DNA of 64,000 nucleotides from Georgenia satyanarayanai (GTDB lineage: Bacteria > Actinomycetota > Actinomycetes > Actinomycetales > Actinomycetaceae). The position numbers were made by a program, and so were the translations under genes. The DNA is taken from the NCBI RefSeq assembly GCF_023715365.1, contig NZ_JAMBNZ010000013.1, positions 1-64,000 on the forward strand. Reading direction: 5' to 3'. This document shows, piece by piece, positions 1 through 10,068 of the stretch (positions are counted from its first letter, which is position 1; every line of letters starts with the position of its first letter). The notes under the pieces are model-generated. The model was not told the origin of the DNA. It did no database searches and saw nothing but the letters and a program-made list of their open reading frames with translations.

Positions 1-30
1 ACGCGGGGTGGTCCCCTTGAACTGACGACT

Positions 31-122
31 ACAGGGAGATCAGCCGTCCGCGGACAGGGAGATGAACTGTCCGCCTACAGGGAGGTCTCCTGTCCGCCCA
101 CGGGGAGGTCCCGCTGTCCCTT
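31..122. repeat. Four tandem 23-bp imperfect repeats
   Basis: Four consecutive 23-bp units lie at 31-53, 54-76, 77-99 and 100-122. Each begins ACAGGGAG or ACGGGGAG and carries CCGTCC or CTGTCC in its second half. In the middle units GGACAG and CTGTCC form inverted half-sites, so each unit is close to a small palindrome. A weaker fifth unit may lie at 8-30. No gene overlaps it on either strand with convincing coding features. The function is unknown; a protein-binding array or the edge of a larger repeat are both possible. Confidence 0.8.
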
Positions 123-330
123 GACAGACGCGACTGCCGTACACCCCTGGGGTCACGGCGGGGCGTCCTCGACACGCAGCTCTCCGCTCCCGGCCGCGCC
201 CAGCAGCCACCCTCCGCCGTTCCCCACCCCACGGCGCGCCTGCCGCGTGTGCGGTCACCTCGACGTACGTCACGGCTCCTCACCCCGTGCCGGATGTACG
301 TCCCCAGGCACTGCTTGCCACGGGAACGCC

Positions 331-366
331 GAACGGGCGGCACTCCCCATGGAGTGCCGCCCGTTC
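331..366 (-). terminator. Terminator after the cytochrome oxidase operon
   Basis: A perfect 16-bp inverted repeat, GAACGGGCGGCACTCC and its complement, is separated by a 4-base loop. It sits about 20 bases beyond the stop codon of the subunit IV gene, the last gene of the minus-strand operon. There is no clear T tract, which is common for high-GC actinobacterial hairpins. Confidence 0.8.
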
Positions 367-387
367 CAGGACGTGCGGGAGGCCGGC

Positions 388-843
388 TCAGTGCGCGTGC
401 GGGCCGCGCGAGAACTCGTAGGTCTGACCCACGAGGCCGACGACGCCGACGGCGATGCCGATCCCGAAGATCCACCAGCCGACCGCCACGCCGGCGAACA
501 CGAGCGCTGCGGCGACGCCGAGGATCAGCGGCCACCAGGAGTGCGGCGCGTAGACCCCGATCTCACCGGCGTGCTCGTCGACGTCGCTGACCGGGTTGTC
601 CTCCGGACGCGGGTCGACGCGACGGGCCACCAGCGCCAGGTAGAAGCCGGACAGGCCGTACAGGCCGACGAGGAGGAGCAGCGCGACGGTCCCGATGGGC
701 TCCCAGCCGGTCCAGAAGCCGTAGACCAGGCCCACGATCAGGAAGAAGGCGACGCCGGCGATGAACAGCCACTTCTCGACGCCCAGCGGCTTGGGGTGCT
801 CGGCGGACTGCTCGCCGGGTGCGCGGTGGTGCTCGCGTGCCAT
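388..843 (-). CDS. ctaF: Cytochrome c oxidase subunit IV (actinobacterial type)
   Basis: This 151-aa membrane protein resembles the small actinobacterial subunit IV of the aa3 terminal oxidase, which assembles with subunits I-III in the plasma membrane. Four hydrophobic segments are visible, near residues 24-44, 48-70, and two between about 100 and 142, with an APHSWWPLILG stretch before the third. Its ATG overlaps the ctaD stop codon by one base (TGATG), so translation is probably coupled. It is the last gene of coxB-ctaD-ctaF and is followed by a perfect hairpin. Subunit III and the bc1 genes are not in the window. Confidence 0.9.
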   Translation of the reverse strand: MAREHHRAPGEQSAEHPKPLGVEKWLFIAGVAFFLIVGLVYGFWTGWEPIGTVALLLLVGLYGLSGFYLALVARRVDPRPEDNPVSDVDEHAGEIGVYAPHSWWPLILGVAAALVFAGVAVGWWIFGIGIAVGVVGLVGQTYEFSRGPHAH

Positions 844-2657
844 CAGGCCTTGCCCTTCTTCTCGTCGTCGTCCTCACGCTCGAGCGTGGCCGTGGACGTG
901 CGTCCCGGCTGCGGCTGGGACGCGGCGTCCCCGCCACCGGTGCGCTGGGCGTCGCCTAGCGCCTGCTCGAGCACACCCTGGTCCGGCACCGCCGCCTGGT
1001 CCATGGCCGCGACCTCGGGGTGGTGCAGGTCGAAGGCGGGACGCTCGGAGCGGATCCGGGGCAGGGAGGTGAAGTTGTGCCGCGGCGGCGGGCAGCTCGT
1101 GGCCCACTCGAGGGAGTTGGCGAAGCCCCACGGGTCGTCGACGAACACGGTGCGCGGGCCGCGCGAGGTGATGTAGACGTTCCACAGGAACGGCAGCGTC
1201 GACAGCGTGAGCAGAGCGGCGCCGGCGGTGGAGACCTGGTTCATCAGCTGGAAGCCGTCCTCGACCATGTAGTCGGGGTAGCGGCGGGGCATGCCCTGCG
1301 CGCCGAGCCAGTGCTGGATGAGGAAGGTGCCGTGGAAGCCGAAGAACAGCATCCAGAAGTGGACCTTGCCCAGACGCTCGTTGAGCATCCGGCCGGTCAT
1401 CTTGGGCCACCAGAAGTAGAAGCCGGCGAACATCGCAAAGACCACGGTGCCGAAGACGGTGTAGTGGAAGTGCGCGACGACGAAGTAGGAGTCGTGGACC
1501 TGGAAGTCCATCGCCGGGCTGGCGAGGATGATGCCGGTGACACCGCCGAAGAGGAAGGTGACGAGGAAGCCGAGCGACCACAGCATCGGCGTCTCGAAGG
1601 TGAGCTTGCCTCGCCACAGTGTGCCGACCCAGTTGAAGAACTTCACCCCGGTGGGCACCGCGATGAGCATCGTCATGAGGGCGAAGAAGTCGAGCAGCGC
1701 TCCGCCGGTCGTGTACATGTGGTGCGCCCACACGGTCATCGACAGGGCGGCGATCGCGATCGTCGCGAAGACGATGCCCTTGTAGCCGAAGATCGGCTTG
1801 CGGGCGAAGACCGGGAAGATCTCGCTGACGATGCCGAAGAACGGCAGCGCGATCACGTACACCTCGGGGTGACCGAAGAACCAGAAGAGGTGCTGCCACA
1901 GCAGCGCGCCGCCGCTCTCCGGGTTGTAGATCTGGCCGCCGAGGACGCGGTCGTAGGCCAGGCCGAAGAGCGCGGCCGCGAGGACCGGGAAGGCCATGAG
2001 CACGAGAAGTGACGTGATGAGGATGTTCCAGGTGAAGATCGGCATCCGGAACATCGTCATGCCGGGCATGCGCATCGTGATGATCGTGGCGACGAAGTTG
2101 ACCGAGCCGAAGATCGTGCCGAAACCGGTCAGCGCGATACCGAGGACCCACAGGTTGCCCCCGAGACCCGGCGAGAACGGCTCGAGCGACAGTGGCGTGT
2201 AGGCCGTCCAGCCGAAGCTTGCCGCGCCCTTGGGGGTGAGGAAGCCGGCTAGCGCGGTGAGTCCACCGAAGAGGAACAGCCAGTAGCTGAACATGTTGAG
2301 CCGCGGGAAAGCGACGTCGGGGGCGCCGATCTGCAGGGGCACGAAGACGTTCCCGAAGCCGGTGAACAGCGGCGTCGCGAAGAGGAACAGCATGATCGTG
2401 CCGTGCATGGTGAAGAACTGGTTGTACTGCTCCTTGGACTGGAACAGCGTCATGCCGGGGTCGAAGAGCTCCAGGCGCATCGCCATGGCGAGCACGCCGC
2501 CGATGAGGAAGAAGAGGAAGGCGGTGATGAGGTAGAGGTAGCCGATGACCTTGTGGTCGGTCGACGTCACCCAGCTGACGACCGTGCGGCCCAGGCTCTG
2601 ACGCTCCGGTCGCAGCCCGGGAACGAGCTGGGGGCGTGCCTCTTCGGTGGTGGCCAT
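843..2657 (-). CDS. ctaD: Cytochrome c oxidase subunit I
   Basis: This 604-aa catalytic subunit of the aa3 oxidase reduces O2 to water at the heme a3-CuB centre and pumps protons. The heme-copper oxidase signatures are present: a heme a histidine in FTMHGTIM (His85), the HPEVY motif of the His-Tyr crosslink, the CuB pair in AHHMY, and [12 protein letters not shown] with the heme a3 and heme a ligands. Twelve or so hydrophobic segments fit the family. The C-terminal 80 residues are charged and low in complexity, which makes the protein slightly longer than many homologues. The start overlaps the coxB stop by one base. Confidence 0.97.
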   Translation of the reverse strand: MATTEEARPQLVPGLRPERQSLGRTVVSWVTSTDHKVIGYLYLITAFLFFLIGGVLAMAMRLELFDPGMTLFQSKEQYNQFFTMHGTIMLFLFATPLFTGFGNVFVPLQIGAPDVAFPRLNMFSYWLFLFGGLTALAGFLTPKGAASFGWTAYTPLSLEPFSPGLGGNLWVLGIALTGFGTIFGSVNFVATIITMRMPGMTMFRMPIFTWNILITSLLVLMAFPVLAAALFGLAYDRVLGGQIYNPESGGALLWQHLFWFFGHPEVYVIALPFFGIVSEIFPVFARKPIFGYKGIVFATIAIAALSMTVWAHHMYTTGGALLDFFALMTMLIAVPTGVKFFNWVGTLWRGKLTFETPMLWSLGFLVTFLFGGVTGIILASPAMDFQVHDSYFVVAHFHYTVFGTVVFAMFAGFYFWWPKMTGRMLNERLGKVHFWMLFFGFHGTFLIQHWLGAQGMPRRYPDYMVEDGFQLMNQVSTAGAALLTLSTLPFLWNVYITSRGPRTVFVDDPWGFANSLEWATSCPPPRHNFTSLPRIRSERPAFDLHHPEVAAMDQAAVPDQGVLEQALGDAQRTGGGDAASQPQPGRTSTATLEREDDDEKKGKA

Positions 2658-3556
2658 CAGTTGTTTACCGTCCCGTCCTGCAGGTAGCCGCGCTGGTCGT
2701 ACACGCGGTTGTACTCCTCGCCGCGGACACCGACGTTGCCGGCCTCCCGCAGCGCATCCATCTGGGCGTCGTAGGTCGCACGATCGACGACCTCGACGTT
2801 GAAGAGCATCTCCGAGTGGAACTCACCGCACAGCTCGGCGCACTTGCCCTGGTAGTGGCCCTCCTCCTGCGGCGTCACCTGGAAGACGTTGGTGTGCCCG
2901 GGGACCATGTCGATCTTGAAGAGGAAGGCGGGGATCCAGAACGAGTGCTGGACGTCGCGGGAGTCGACGATGAACTCGACGGTCTCCCCGACCGGCAGGT
3001 AGAGGGTCGGGAGGGTCTCCTCGACGCCCTCCTCACCGGTGAGCTGGACCCGGCCGCCCTCGGAGAAGACGCCGTCGTCGATGTAGTTGAAGTCCCAGCT
3101 CCACTGCTTGCCGTAGGCCTGGATCGTGAGATCGGGCTCCTCGCTCGTGTCCGTGAGCTCACGGGTGACCTGGGTGGAGTAGAAGTACAGCACCCCGATC
3201 ATGAGGATCGGGACGACGACGTACATGAGCTCCAGCGGGACGTGGTAGCGCAGCTGCACCGGAAGCGCGTTGTCGTTCTTGCGCTTGCGGTACGCGATGA
3301 CGCACCAGATCGTCAGGCCCCACACGAGGACGCCGACCGCCAGGGCGGCGACCCAGGCGCCGCTCCAGTGGTTGATGATCATCTCGGTCTTGTCGGTGAC
3401 GCCCGGCTCGGACGGCAGGAAGCCGTTCCGCGGGGCGCCGAGCTCGGCGCAGCCGGCGAGGGTGAGGGCCGCCGCAAGGCCCAGGACTACCAGTCGCCAA
3501 CCGCGGGGCGAGCGGTGACCGGAGGACGGTGATCGCACTTCAAGACCTTCCGACAT
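2657..3556 (-). CDS. coxB: Cytochrome c oxidase subunit II, lipoprotein form
   Basis: This 299-aa subunit accepts electrons from cytochrome c at the binuclear CuA centre outside the membrane. I chose the ATG at 3556 (MSEGLEV); a longer frame to 3715 would run through the erpA terminator and into erpA. The N-terminus has a lipobox, LTLAGC, with Cys36, and two transmembrane helices follow near 66-90 and 108-130. CuA ligands are His204 and the [12 protein letters not shown] motif (Cys239, Cys243, His247, Met250). It heads the coxB-ctaD-ctaF operon. No heme c motif is fused to it. Confidence 0.95.
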   Translation of the reverse strand: MSEGLEVRSPSSGHRSPRGWRLVVLGLAAALTLAGCAELGAPRNGFLPSEPGVTDKTEMIINHWSGAWVAALAVGVLVWGLTIWCVIAYRKRKNDNALPVQLRYHVPLELMYVVVPILMIGVLYFYSTQVTRELTDTSEEPDLTIQAYGKQWSWDFNYIDDGVFSEGGRVQLTGEEGVEETLPTLYLPVGETVEFIVDSRDVQHSFWIPAFLFKIDMVPGHTNVFQVTPQEEGHYQGKCAELCGEFHSEMLFNVEVVDRATYDAQMDALREAGNVGVRGEEYNRVYDQRGYLQDGTVNN

Positions 3557-3632
3557 GACGCGTTCAGGGCATTTCAGACAGGACCTACGTCCCTCTACCC
3601 ACCTTACCGCTAACACTGCCCTGGTACGCGAA

Positions 3633-3677
3633 ACGGCCCGCTGGGCCAGGGGTGTAACCCTGGTCCCAACGGGCCGT
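3633..3677 (-). terminator. Terminator hairpin between erpA and coxB
   Basis: A long, nearly perfect inverted repeat runs from ACGGCCCG, through TGGG and CCAGGG, to their complements, with TGTAA in the loop. It contains one mismatch and one bulged base. It lies just past the Fe-S carrier stop codon and upstream of the coxB start, so it should separate the two minus-strand units. Confidence 0.8.
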
Positions 3678-3693
3678 GTGGGATCCGCGTGTC

Positions 3694-4059
3694 TCAGTGG
3701 AAGGAGTCGCCGCACGCGCAGGAGCCGCCCGCGTTCGGGTTGTCGATCGTGAAGCCCTGCTTCTCGATGGTGTCGGCGAAGTCGATCGTCGCGCCGGCGA
3801 GGTAGGGCACGCTCATCCGGTCGACGATGACCTCGACGCCACCGAAGTTGCGCACGGCGTCACCGTCGAGGAGGCGCTCGTCGAAGTAGAGCTGGTAGAT
3901 CAGGCCGGAGCAGCCGCCGGGCTGCACGGCGATCCGCAGCCGCAGGTCGTCACGGCCCTCCTGCGCGAGAAGGGTCGTGACCTTCTGGGCGGCGACGTCG
4001 GTGAGTTCGATCTCGTGCGTCGGGACCTCGGTGGGCGTCGTAGCCGTCGTCTCGCTCAT
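3694..4059 (-). CDS. erpA: A-type iron-sulfur cluster carrier (IscA/ErpA family)
   Basis: This 121-aa HesB/IscA-family protein delivers Fe-S clusters to target apoproteins in the cytoplasm. The three conserved cysteines are Cys50 in QPGGCSG, and Cys114 and Cys116 in the C-terminal SCACGDSFH. The ATG at 4059 (MSETT) was preferred to one 14 codons upstream because the family fold begins shortly after it. It is separated from coxB by a strong hairpin. The link to respiration is plausible because respiratory complexes need Fe-S clusters, but that is inference. Confidence 0.93.
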   Translation of the reverse strand: MSETTATTPTEVPTHEIELTDVAAQKVTTLLAQEGRDDLRLRIAVQPGGCSGLIYQLYFDERLLDGDAVRNFGGVEVIVDRMSVPYLAGATIDFADTIEKQGFTIDNPNAGGSCACGDSFH

Positions 4060-4133
4060 GCTCACATCTCCGCTGTCTTTGGGGCAGTACAACCGGGCCA
4101 ACCACGGCGCGGCCGCAGTTGTTCCCGTCCAGC

Positions 4134-5255
4134 CTACGCCTCGAGCGCCCAGGTGCGCGCAAGACGTACGGCCCAGGCCTCGAGCCCCTCGACGCCGGTG
4201 GTGCCCGTGGCGTACGTCGCGCTGATCCCCGCGCGGGCGACCTCGCGCCGGGAGGTGTGGACCTCCTCGGCAAGGACGACGACGGGCAGGCCGAGCTCCA
4301 TCGCGGCTCGCCCCACCGTGGCGACGACGGAGGCGTCGACCGCGGGGGCGTCCAGGAGCGCGGTCGCGGTGAGGACGACGTCAGCACTCCCCACCGCCTC
4401 GGGAAGGCCGATGGCGGCGGCGACGACGTCGGGTCCGTGGAGCAGCCGCCCGCCCAGCACCGTGAGGGCGTGGGCCACCCCTCCCCCGGCGCCGGACCCG
4501 TCGGCGCGCCCGGGACGCGCCGCGGCGCCGTGCCCGCCCGGCGCGGGCAGCAGCGCCGTGCGGGCGGGCAGGGCGCGCCCGAGGCGATCCAGGTGCGCGG
4601 CGAGCTCGCCGGCGCGGGTGTCCAGCCGCTGCGCCTCGGCCGGACCGAGACGGTCGGACAGGAGCGCGCCGGCGCCGTGCAGCCCGAGGAGGGGTACCTG
4701 CGTGGCCGCGGCGACGATGACCTCGGCCCCGTCGAGCACGCCGTGGGCGGCCGCCAGCACGTCGGCGTCGATGTCGTGCCCGGTGTCCGCGCCGGCGAGG
4801 GCCCGGACCAGGCCGGCACCGCCGTCGTGCGTAGCCGCCTCCCCCAGGCCGACGACGACGCGCCCGGCCCCGAGCTCGCGGGCGGCGAGGAGGACCTCAC
4901 CGAGGCCCGCGCTGCTGCCCTGCTCGGCGTGCCGCAGCTCCTGGCCGGGCGCGACGAGCTGGCGCCCGAGGACCTGCCCCGCCTCGACGTAGGCGGTGCC
5001 GCCCCCGGCACCGGGGATGTGGAGGAGGGTGGCCGGCACCGGCTCACCGAGGGGCCCGCGGGCGGTGACCGAGACGAGCTGCCCACCGCGGGCGGTGTGG
5101 ACGGCGTCGAGCAGGCCCGCCGCGCCGTCGGACATCGGCAGGGCGCGGACCTCGGTGCCGGGGGCGGTCTGCAGCCAGCCGCGGCGCACGGCGGCGGCCA
5201 CCTGGGCGGCACTGAGGGCGCCGGACAGGCGTCCGGGGCTCAGGAGCAGGCGCAC
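4134..5255 (-). CDS. Glycerate kinase (type I family)
   Basis: The 373-aa protein matches the glycerate kinase family, which phosphorylates D-glycerate to phosphoglycerate using ATP. The start (LLLSPGRLSGALSAAQVAAAV) follows the family pattern DSFKGSLSAxxAA in a diverged form, and PMSDGAAGLLDAV replaces the usual PMADGGEG block. The C-terminal PDVVAAAIGLPEAVGSADVVLTATA-like stretch is also family-like. The substitutions in the two N-terminal motifs may mean altered substrate or weakened activity. The start is GTG. It is the last gene after dipeptidase on the minus strand, 28 bases away. Confidence 0.72.
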   Translation of the reverse strand: MRLLLSPGRLSGALSAAQVAAAVRRGWLQTAPGTEVRALPMSDGAAGLLDAVHTARGGQLVSVTARGPLGEPVPATLLHIPGAGGGTAYVEAGQVLGRQLVAPGQELRHAEQGSSAGLGEVLLAARELGAGRVVVGLGEAATHDGGAGLVRALAGADTGHDIDADVLAAAHGVLDGAEVIVAAATQVPLLGLHGAGALLSDRLGPAEAQRLDTRAGELAAHLDRLGRALPARTALLPAPGGHGAAARPGRADGSGAGGGVAHALTVLGGRLLHGPDVVAAAIGLPEAVGSADVVLTATALLDAPAVDASVVATVGRAAMELGLPVVVLAEEVHTSRREVARAGISATYATGTTGVEGLEAWAVRLARTWALEA

Positions 5256-5283
5256 GGTGCCTCCGCTCCACGGCGGGGCGCCG

Positions 5284-6651
<1,368 letters not shown>

Positions 6652-6674
6652 CTAACGGCGGCCGCCGCGTCGGG

Positions 6675-7421
6675 TCAGGCGGCCCCGGCGGCGCGGGCGT
6701 GCTCGACGGCGGAGCGGGCGCCCTCCGTCCACGGCTCACCGTGGCCCGGGAGCACCGTGCCGGCGCCGGTGTCCGCGATGGCGTCGAGGGAGGCGAAGCT
6801 GAGCGCGAAGTCCGCCGTCGCGGCCCCGGCGACGATGCGCGGGCCGGTCCGGGCGGTGTAGGGGTCGAGCGTGACGAGGGCGTCACCGGAGATGACGACG
6901 TCACGGTCGGGCAGGTGCAGGGCGACGTGCCCGTAGGTGTGGCCGGGGGTGGCGATGACGTGCGGGCGGCCGGGCACGTCGAGGATCCCGCCGGTCTGCA
7001 GGGTGCGCACACCGGTCGTGCCGCGCACGAGCGGCAGCCCGGCGAGGAGCATCGAGGTGAGGATCGGCAGCGCCGCGGGGTGCCGGACCGGGTAGAGCGC
7101 CCGCGGGTTCTCGTGGGCGTAGGAGAAGGGGTGGGCCACGAGGTGGTGCTCCGCGGCGGCGGCCCACACGGGCACGCCGATCCCCTGGATCTTACGGACC
7201 ACGCCGACGTGGTCGAAGTGGGCGTGGGTGAGCACGAGTGCCCGCAGGTCCCGGGGACGGCGCCCGATCGCGCGGACCGCCTCGCCCAGCGGGCGCCAGA
7301 CGGCGGGGAGGCCGGCGTCGACGAGCGTGACGCCGTCGTCGTCCTCGACGAGGTAGCAGTTGACGTGGGCGTGGGCGACGAGGTGCACGCCGGGTGCGAC
7401 CTCGCGGACGGTGGCACTCAT
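6675..7421 (-). CDS. MBL-fold metallo-hydrolase
   Basis: This 248-aa protein has the metallo-beta-lactamase fold with the motif LTHAHFDHVG (HxHxDH), a later PGHTYGHVALH histidine and a GDALV aspartate. These residues usually bind two metal ions. Members hydrolyse thioesters, lactones or other small molecules, and the substrate cannot be read from sequence. The ATG at 7421 was chosen because AGGGGAG lies 6-8 bases upstream; a longer frame adds a low-complexity leader. It is the first gene of a minus-strand group with the dipeptidase and glycerate kinase. Confidence 0.88.
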   Translation of the reverse strand: MSATVREVAPGVHLVAHAHVNCYLVEDDDGVTLVDAGLPAVWRPLGEAVRAIGRRPRDLRALVLTHAHFDHVGVVRKIQGIGVPVWAAAAEHHLVAHPFSYAHENPRALYPVRHPAALPILTSMLLAGLPLVRGTTGVRTLQTGGILDVPGRPHVIATPGHTYGHVALHLPDRDVVISGDALVTLDPYTARTGPRIVAGAATADFALSFASLDAIADTGAGTVLPGHGEPWTEGARSAVEHARAAGAA

Positions 7422-7554
7422 GGAAGCTCCCCTTCGTCGGTCGGCTCGCGGCGGTGTGGCCGGACCCGCCGCGCCGTCCACTATCGCCCGCGCCACGGGG
7501 ACCCGCACCCGGGCGCGATGCCGAGCAGCACCCGCCGTCGACTACGCTCGAGGG

Positions 7555-8136
7555 GTGATCGGACGGAGCAAGAAGGAGACCCCGGCGCCCGCCCCAGCGC
7601 CGGAGGCGACGCTCGCGGGCAAGGGCCGCCCCACGCCCACGCGCAAGGAGGCCCAGGCGCGCAACCAGCGTCCGCTGGTCCCGACCGACCGCAAGGTCGC
7701 CAAGGCGGACGCGCGCCGGCAGCGCAACGAGATGTACGCCAAGCAGCAGGAGGCCATGCGCACCGGCGACGAGCGCTACCTGCCCGTGCGGGACAAGGGC
7801 CCGGTCCGCCGCTGGGTGCGTGACTACGTCGACGCGCGCTTCAGCCCCAGTGAGTACTTCCTCCCGCTGGCGATGGCCTCGATCGTCCTGCTCTTCTTCG
7901 CGAACATCGTCCCCGAGGTCGCCGTCATCGGCATGGTCGTCATGTACGCCGCCTTCGCGATCTCCCTCGCCTTTGCGATCGGCCTGACCCTCGTCATCAA
8001 GCGCAAGCTCGCGGCGCGCTTCGGCGAGGAGCAGATCCCCCGCTTCACCGGCATCTACGCCTTCAGCCGGCTCTTCCAGCCGCGCTTCCTGCGCGCACCC
8101 AAGCCCCAGGTGAAGCGGGGCGAGCGGCGGGACTGA
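7555..8136 (+). CDS. DUF3043 family membrane protein
   Basis: The 193-aa protein matches the actinobacterial DUF3043 family of unknown function. The GTG at 7555 was chosen since the upstream frame is the divergent intergenic region. The first 90 residues are basic and Ala/Pro-rich, including KGRPTPTRKEAQARNQRP. Two transmembrane segments lie near 105-125 and 128-150, and the C-terminal tail is basic. It starts divergently from the MBL-fold hydrolase and is 26 bases from pyrD. Confidence 0.85.
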   Translation: MIGRSKKETPAPAPAPEATLAGKGRPTPTRKEAQARNQRPLVPTDRKVAKADARRQRNEMYAKQQEAMRTGDERYLPVRDKGPVRRWVRDYVDARFSPSEYFLPLAMASIVLLFFANIVPEVAVIGMVVMYAAFAISLAFAIGLTLVIKRKLAARFGEEQIPRFTGIYAFSRLFQPRFLRAPKPQVKRGERRD

Positions 8137-8162
8137 CCTCCGGCGGTGGCTACCCTGACCGG

Positions 8163-9185
8163 GTGAGCCTGTACCGCCTGGTCTTCCGGTCCCTCCTCCT
8201 CCGTACCGACCCCGAACGAGCGCACGAGCTCGCGCTGCGGCTCATCCGCGGGGTCGCGGCCACTCCCGTCGTTGCCGGCGCCGTCCGCGGCACCCTCGGG
8301 CGCCGGCCCGCCACGCGCGTGACGACGGCGCTCGGCCGGCCCGTCCCCGGCGTCGTCGGGCTCGCTGCGGGCATGGACAAGGACGCCCGCTCGGTGCTCG
8401 GCATGGACATGCTCGGCTTCGGGCACGTCGAGGTCGGGACGATCACCGCCCACCCGCAGCCGGGCAACGACCGCCCGCGGCTGTGGCGCCACCCCGAGGA
8501 GGGGGCGCTGCGCAACCGGATGGGGTTCAACAACGCGGGCGCGGAGGCGGCGGCCGAGCGGCTGCGGGCGCTGCGCAGCACCCGCCGGGGACGGTCCGTC
8601 GTCGTCGGCGTCAACATCGGCAAGTCGCGGGTGACGCCCGTGGACGACGCCGTGGGTGACTACGCGACGAGCGCCCGCCTCCTTGCGCGCTGGGCGGACT
8701 ACCTCACGGTCAACGTCTCCTCCCCCAACACCCCCGGCCTGCGCGACCTGCAGTCCGTCGACGCGCTGCGCCCCATCCTCAGCGCCGTGCAGCGGGAGGC
8801 GGACACCGCCGCCGGCCGCCGCGTCCCGGTGCTCGTCAAGGTGGCCCCCGACCTCGACGACGACGACGTCACGGCCGTCGCGGACCTCGTCACCGAACTG
8901 TCGCTCGCCGGGGTCGTCGCGACGAACACGACCATCGCCCACGACCACGGCCCCGGCGGCCTGTCGGGCCGCCCGCTGCAGGCCCGGGCCCTGGAGGTCG
9001 TGCGGTTGCTACGCGGGCGTCTCGCGGCGGACGCGCTCGTCATCGGCGTCGGCGGCATCGACGACGTCGCCTCCGCCCGCCGGATGCTCGACGCCGGTGC
9101 GGACCTGCTCCAGGCCTACACGGCCTTCGTCTACCAGGGCCCGACGTGGCCGGGCTCGGTGAACCGGGCGCTGGCCCGCCGCTGA
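8163..9185 (+). CDS. pyrD: Dihydroorotate dehydrogenase (quinone), class 2
   Basis: The 340-aa FMN enzyme oxidises dihydroorotate to orotate in pyrimidine synthesis and passes electrons to the quinone pool at the membrane. Class 2 features include the N-terminal amphipathic helix region (SLYRLVFRSLLLRTDPERAH), GLAAGMDKDA, the RMGFNNAG motif and NVSSPNTPGLR, which holds the catalytic serine. FMN-binding GVGGIDD lies near the C-terminus. Translation starts at GTG. Length fits the family. Confidence 0.96.
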   Translation: MSLYRLVFRSLLLRTDPERAHELALRLIRGVAATPVVAGAVRGTLGRRPATRVTTALGRPVPGVVGLAAGMDKDARSVLGMDMLGFGHVEVGTITAHPQPGNDRPRLWRHPEEGALRNRMGFNNAGAEAAAERLRALRSTRRGRSVVVGVNIGKSRVTPVDDAVGDYATSARLLARWADYLTVNVSSPNTPGLRDLQSVDALRPILSAVQREADTAAGRRVPVLVKVAPDLDDDDVTAVADLVTELSLAGVVATNTTIAHDHGPGGLSGRPLQARALEVVRLLRGRLAADALVIGVGGIDDVASARRMLDAGADLLQAYTAFVYQGPTWPGSVNRALARR

Positions 9186-9186
9186 G

Positions 9187-9642
9187 TCAGCGGCTCTCGC
9201 TGGCGCGCGCCACCCGGCCCGGGCTCGAGCGCCACAGCCAGAACAGTCCCAGGACGGGCAGAACCAGCGGGACGTAGCCGTAGCCGCCCCCAAAGTGCGA
9301 CCACACGGTGTCGCGCGGGAAGAGGTCGGGCTGTGCGACGCTGAGGACGCCGACGGCCAGGACACCGAGGAGCTCGATGGTGACGGCCGTCCAGGCCAGG
9401 CGGCGCATGCGGCGGCCGTTGTGGGCCAGGGCGACCGCGGCGAGGACGTAGACGACGGCCGCGAGGCCCGACAGCCCGTAGGCGAGCGGTGCCTCGGCCG
9501 CGCCACGCACGAGCTGGACGCCGGCGCGGGCGGAGGCCGCCAGCGCGAAGACGACGTAGACGGCGACGACGAGGAGCCCGGCACCGCGGGCGGGCGGGCG
9601 GTCGTCGGTCGCCGGTGCGGTGTGCACCGGCTGCTTGCTCAT
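9187..9642 (-). CDS. Small integral membrane protein, unknown function
   Basis: This 151-aa protein has about four hydrophobic segments, near residues 22-42, 55-73, 83-103 and 122-140, and a short N-terminal tail. I do not recognise a family. The ATG at 9642 overlaps the stop of the upstream gene by four bases (ATGA), so the two are translationally coupled. A longer frame upstream is a shadow of that gene. The stop lies one base from the pyrD stop in a tail-to-tail arrangement. Confidence 0.7.
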   Translation of the reverse strand: MSKQPVHTAPATDDRPPARGAGLLVVAVYVVFALAASARAGVQLVRGAAEAPLAYGLSGLAAVVYVLAAVALAHNGRRMRRLAWTAVTIELLGVLAVGVLSVAQPDLFPRDTVWSHFGGGYGYVPLVLPVLGLFWLWRSSPGRVARASESR

Positions 9643-9992
9643 GCCTGCCACAGCTGCCACATCCGAAGCTCCATGACGATGATGGTGAAGGTCGCGACGA
9701 CCAGGACGACAGAGCTCCAGCGGGTCCGCTCGACGAAGGCCGCCAGTGCCGCTGCGGGAAGGAGCATCATCGCGACGAGCAGGTAGCCCCACAGGAGGAT
9801 CGGGTCGCCCGTGAACGAGCCGGTCACCTGCTCCACCGCGAGGACGAGGCCCTGCACGACGAGCGCCCCCTCGACCACGCCCCCCGCGATGAGCTGGCGG
9901 AGCACGACCGCACGGCCCGCCACCGCGAAGACGAGAGCCCACGCACCGAGCGCGGCCGCAAGGACCGAGGCGACGAGGATGACGGGGAGCAT
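9639..9992 (-). CDS. Small integral membrane protein, unknown function
   Basis: A 117-aa hydrophobic protein with four predicted membrane segments (residues about 4-24, 34-52, 67-86, 91-110). No family was recognised. It overlaps the next membrane gene by four bases and probably forms a two-gene unit with it, so the products may act together. The start lies 76 bases from the divergent pepA start. Confidence 0.7.
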   Translation of the reverse strand: MLPVILVASVLAAALGAWALVFAVAGRAVVLRQLIAGGVVEGALVVQGLVLAVEQVTGSFTGDPILLWGYLLVAMMLLPAAALAAFVERTRWSSVVLVVATFTIIVMELRMWQLWQA

Positions 9993-10068
9993 CGCGTCAT
10001 CCTAACGGGGCGCCCGCGGCCGCCCCGCACGGCGCCGAGCCCCACACGGGCCGGATAGAGTCGGGTGC

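Noticed and set aside
3557-3715. Longer coxB start at 3715
   Set aside because: It would run through the erpA terminator hairpin and overlap the erpA coding end.
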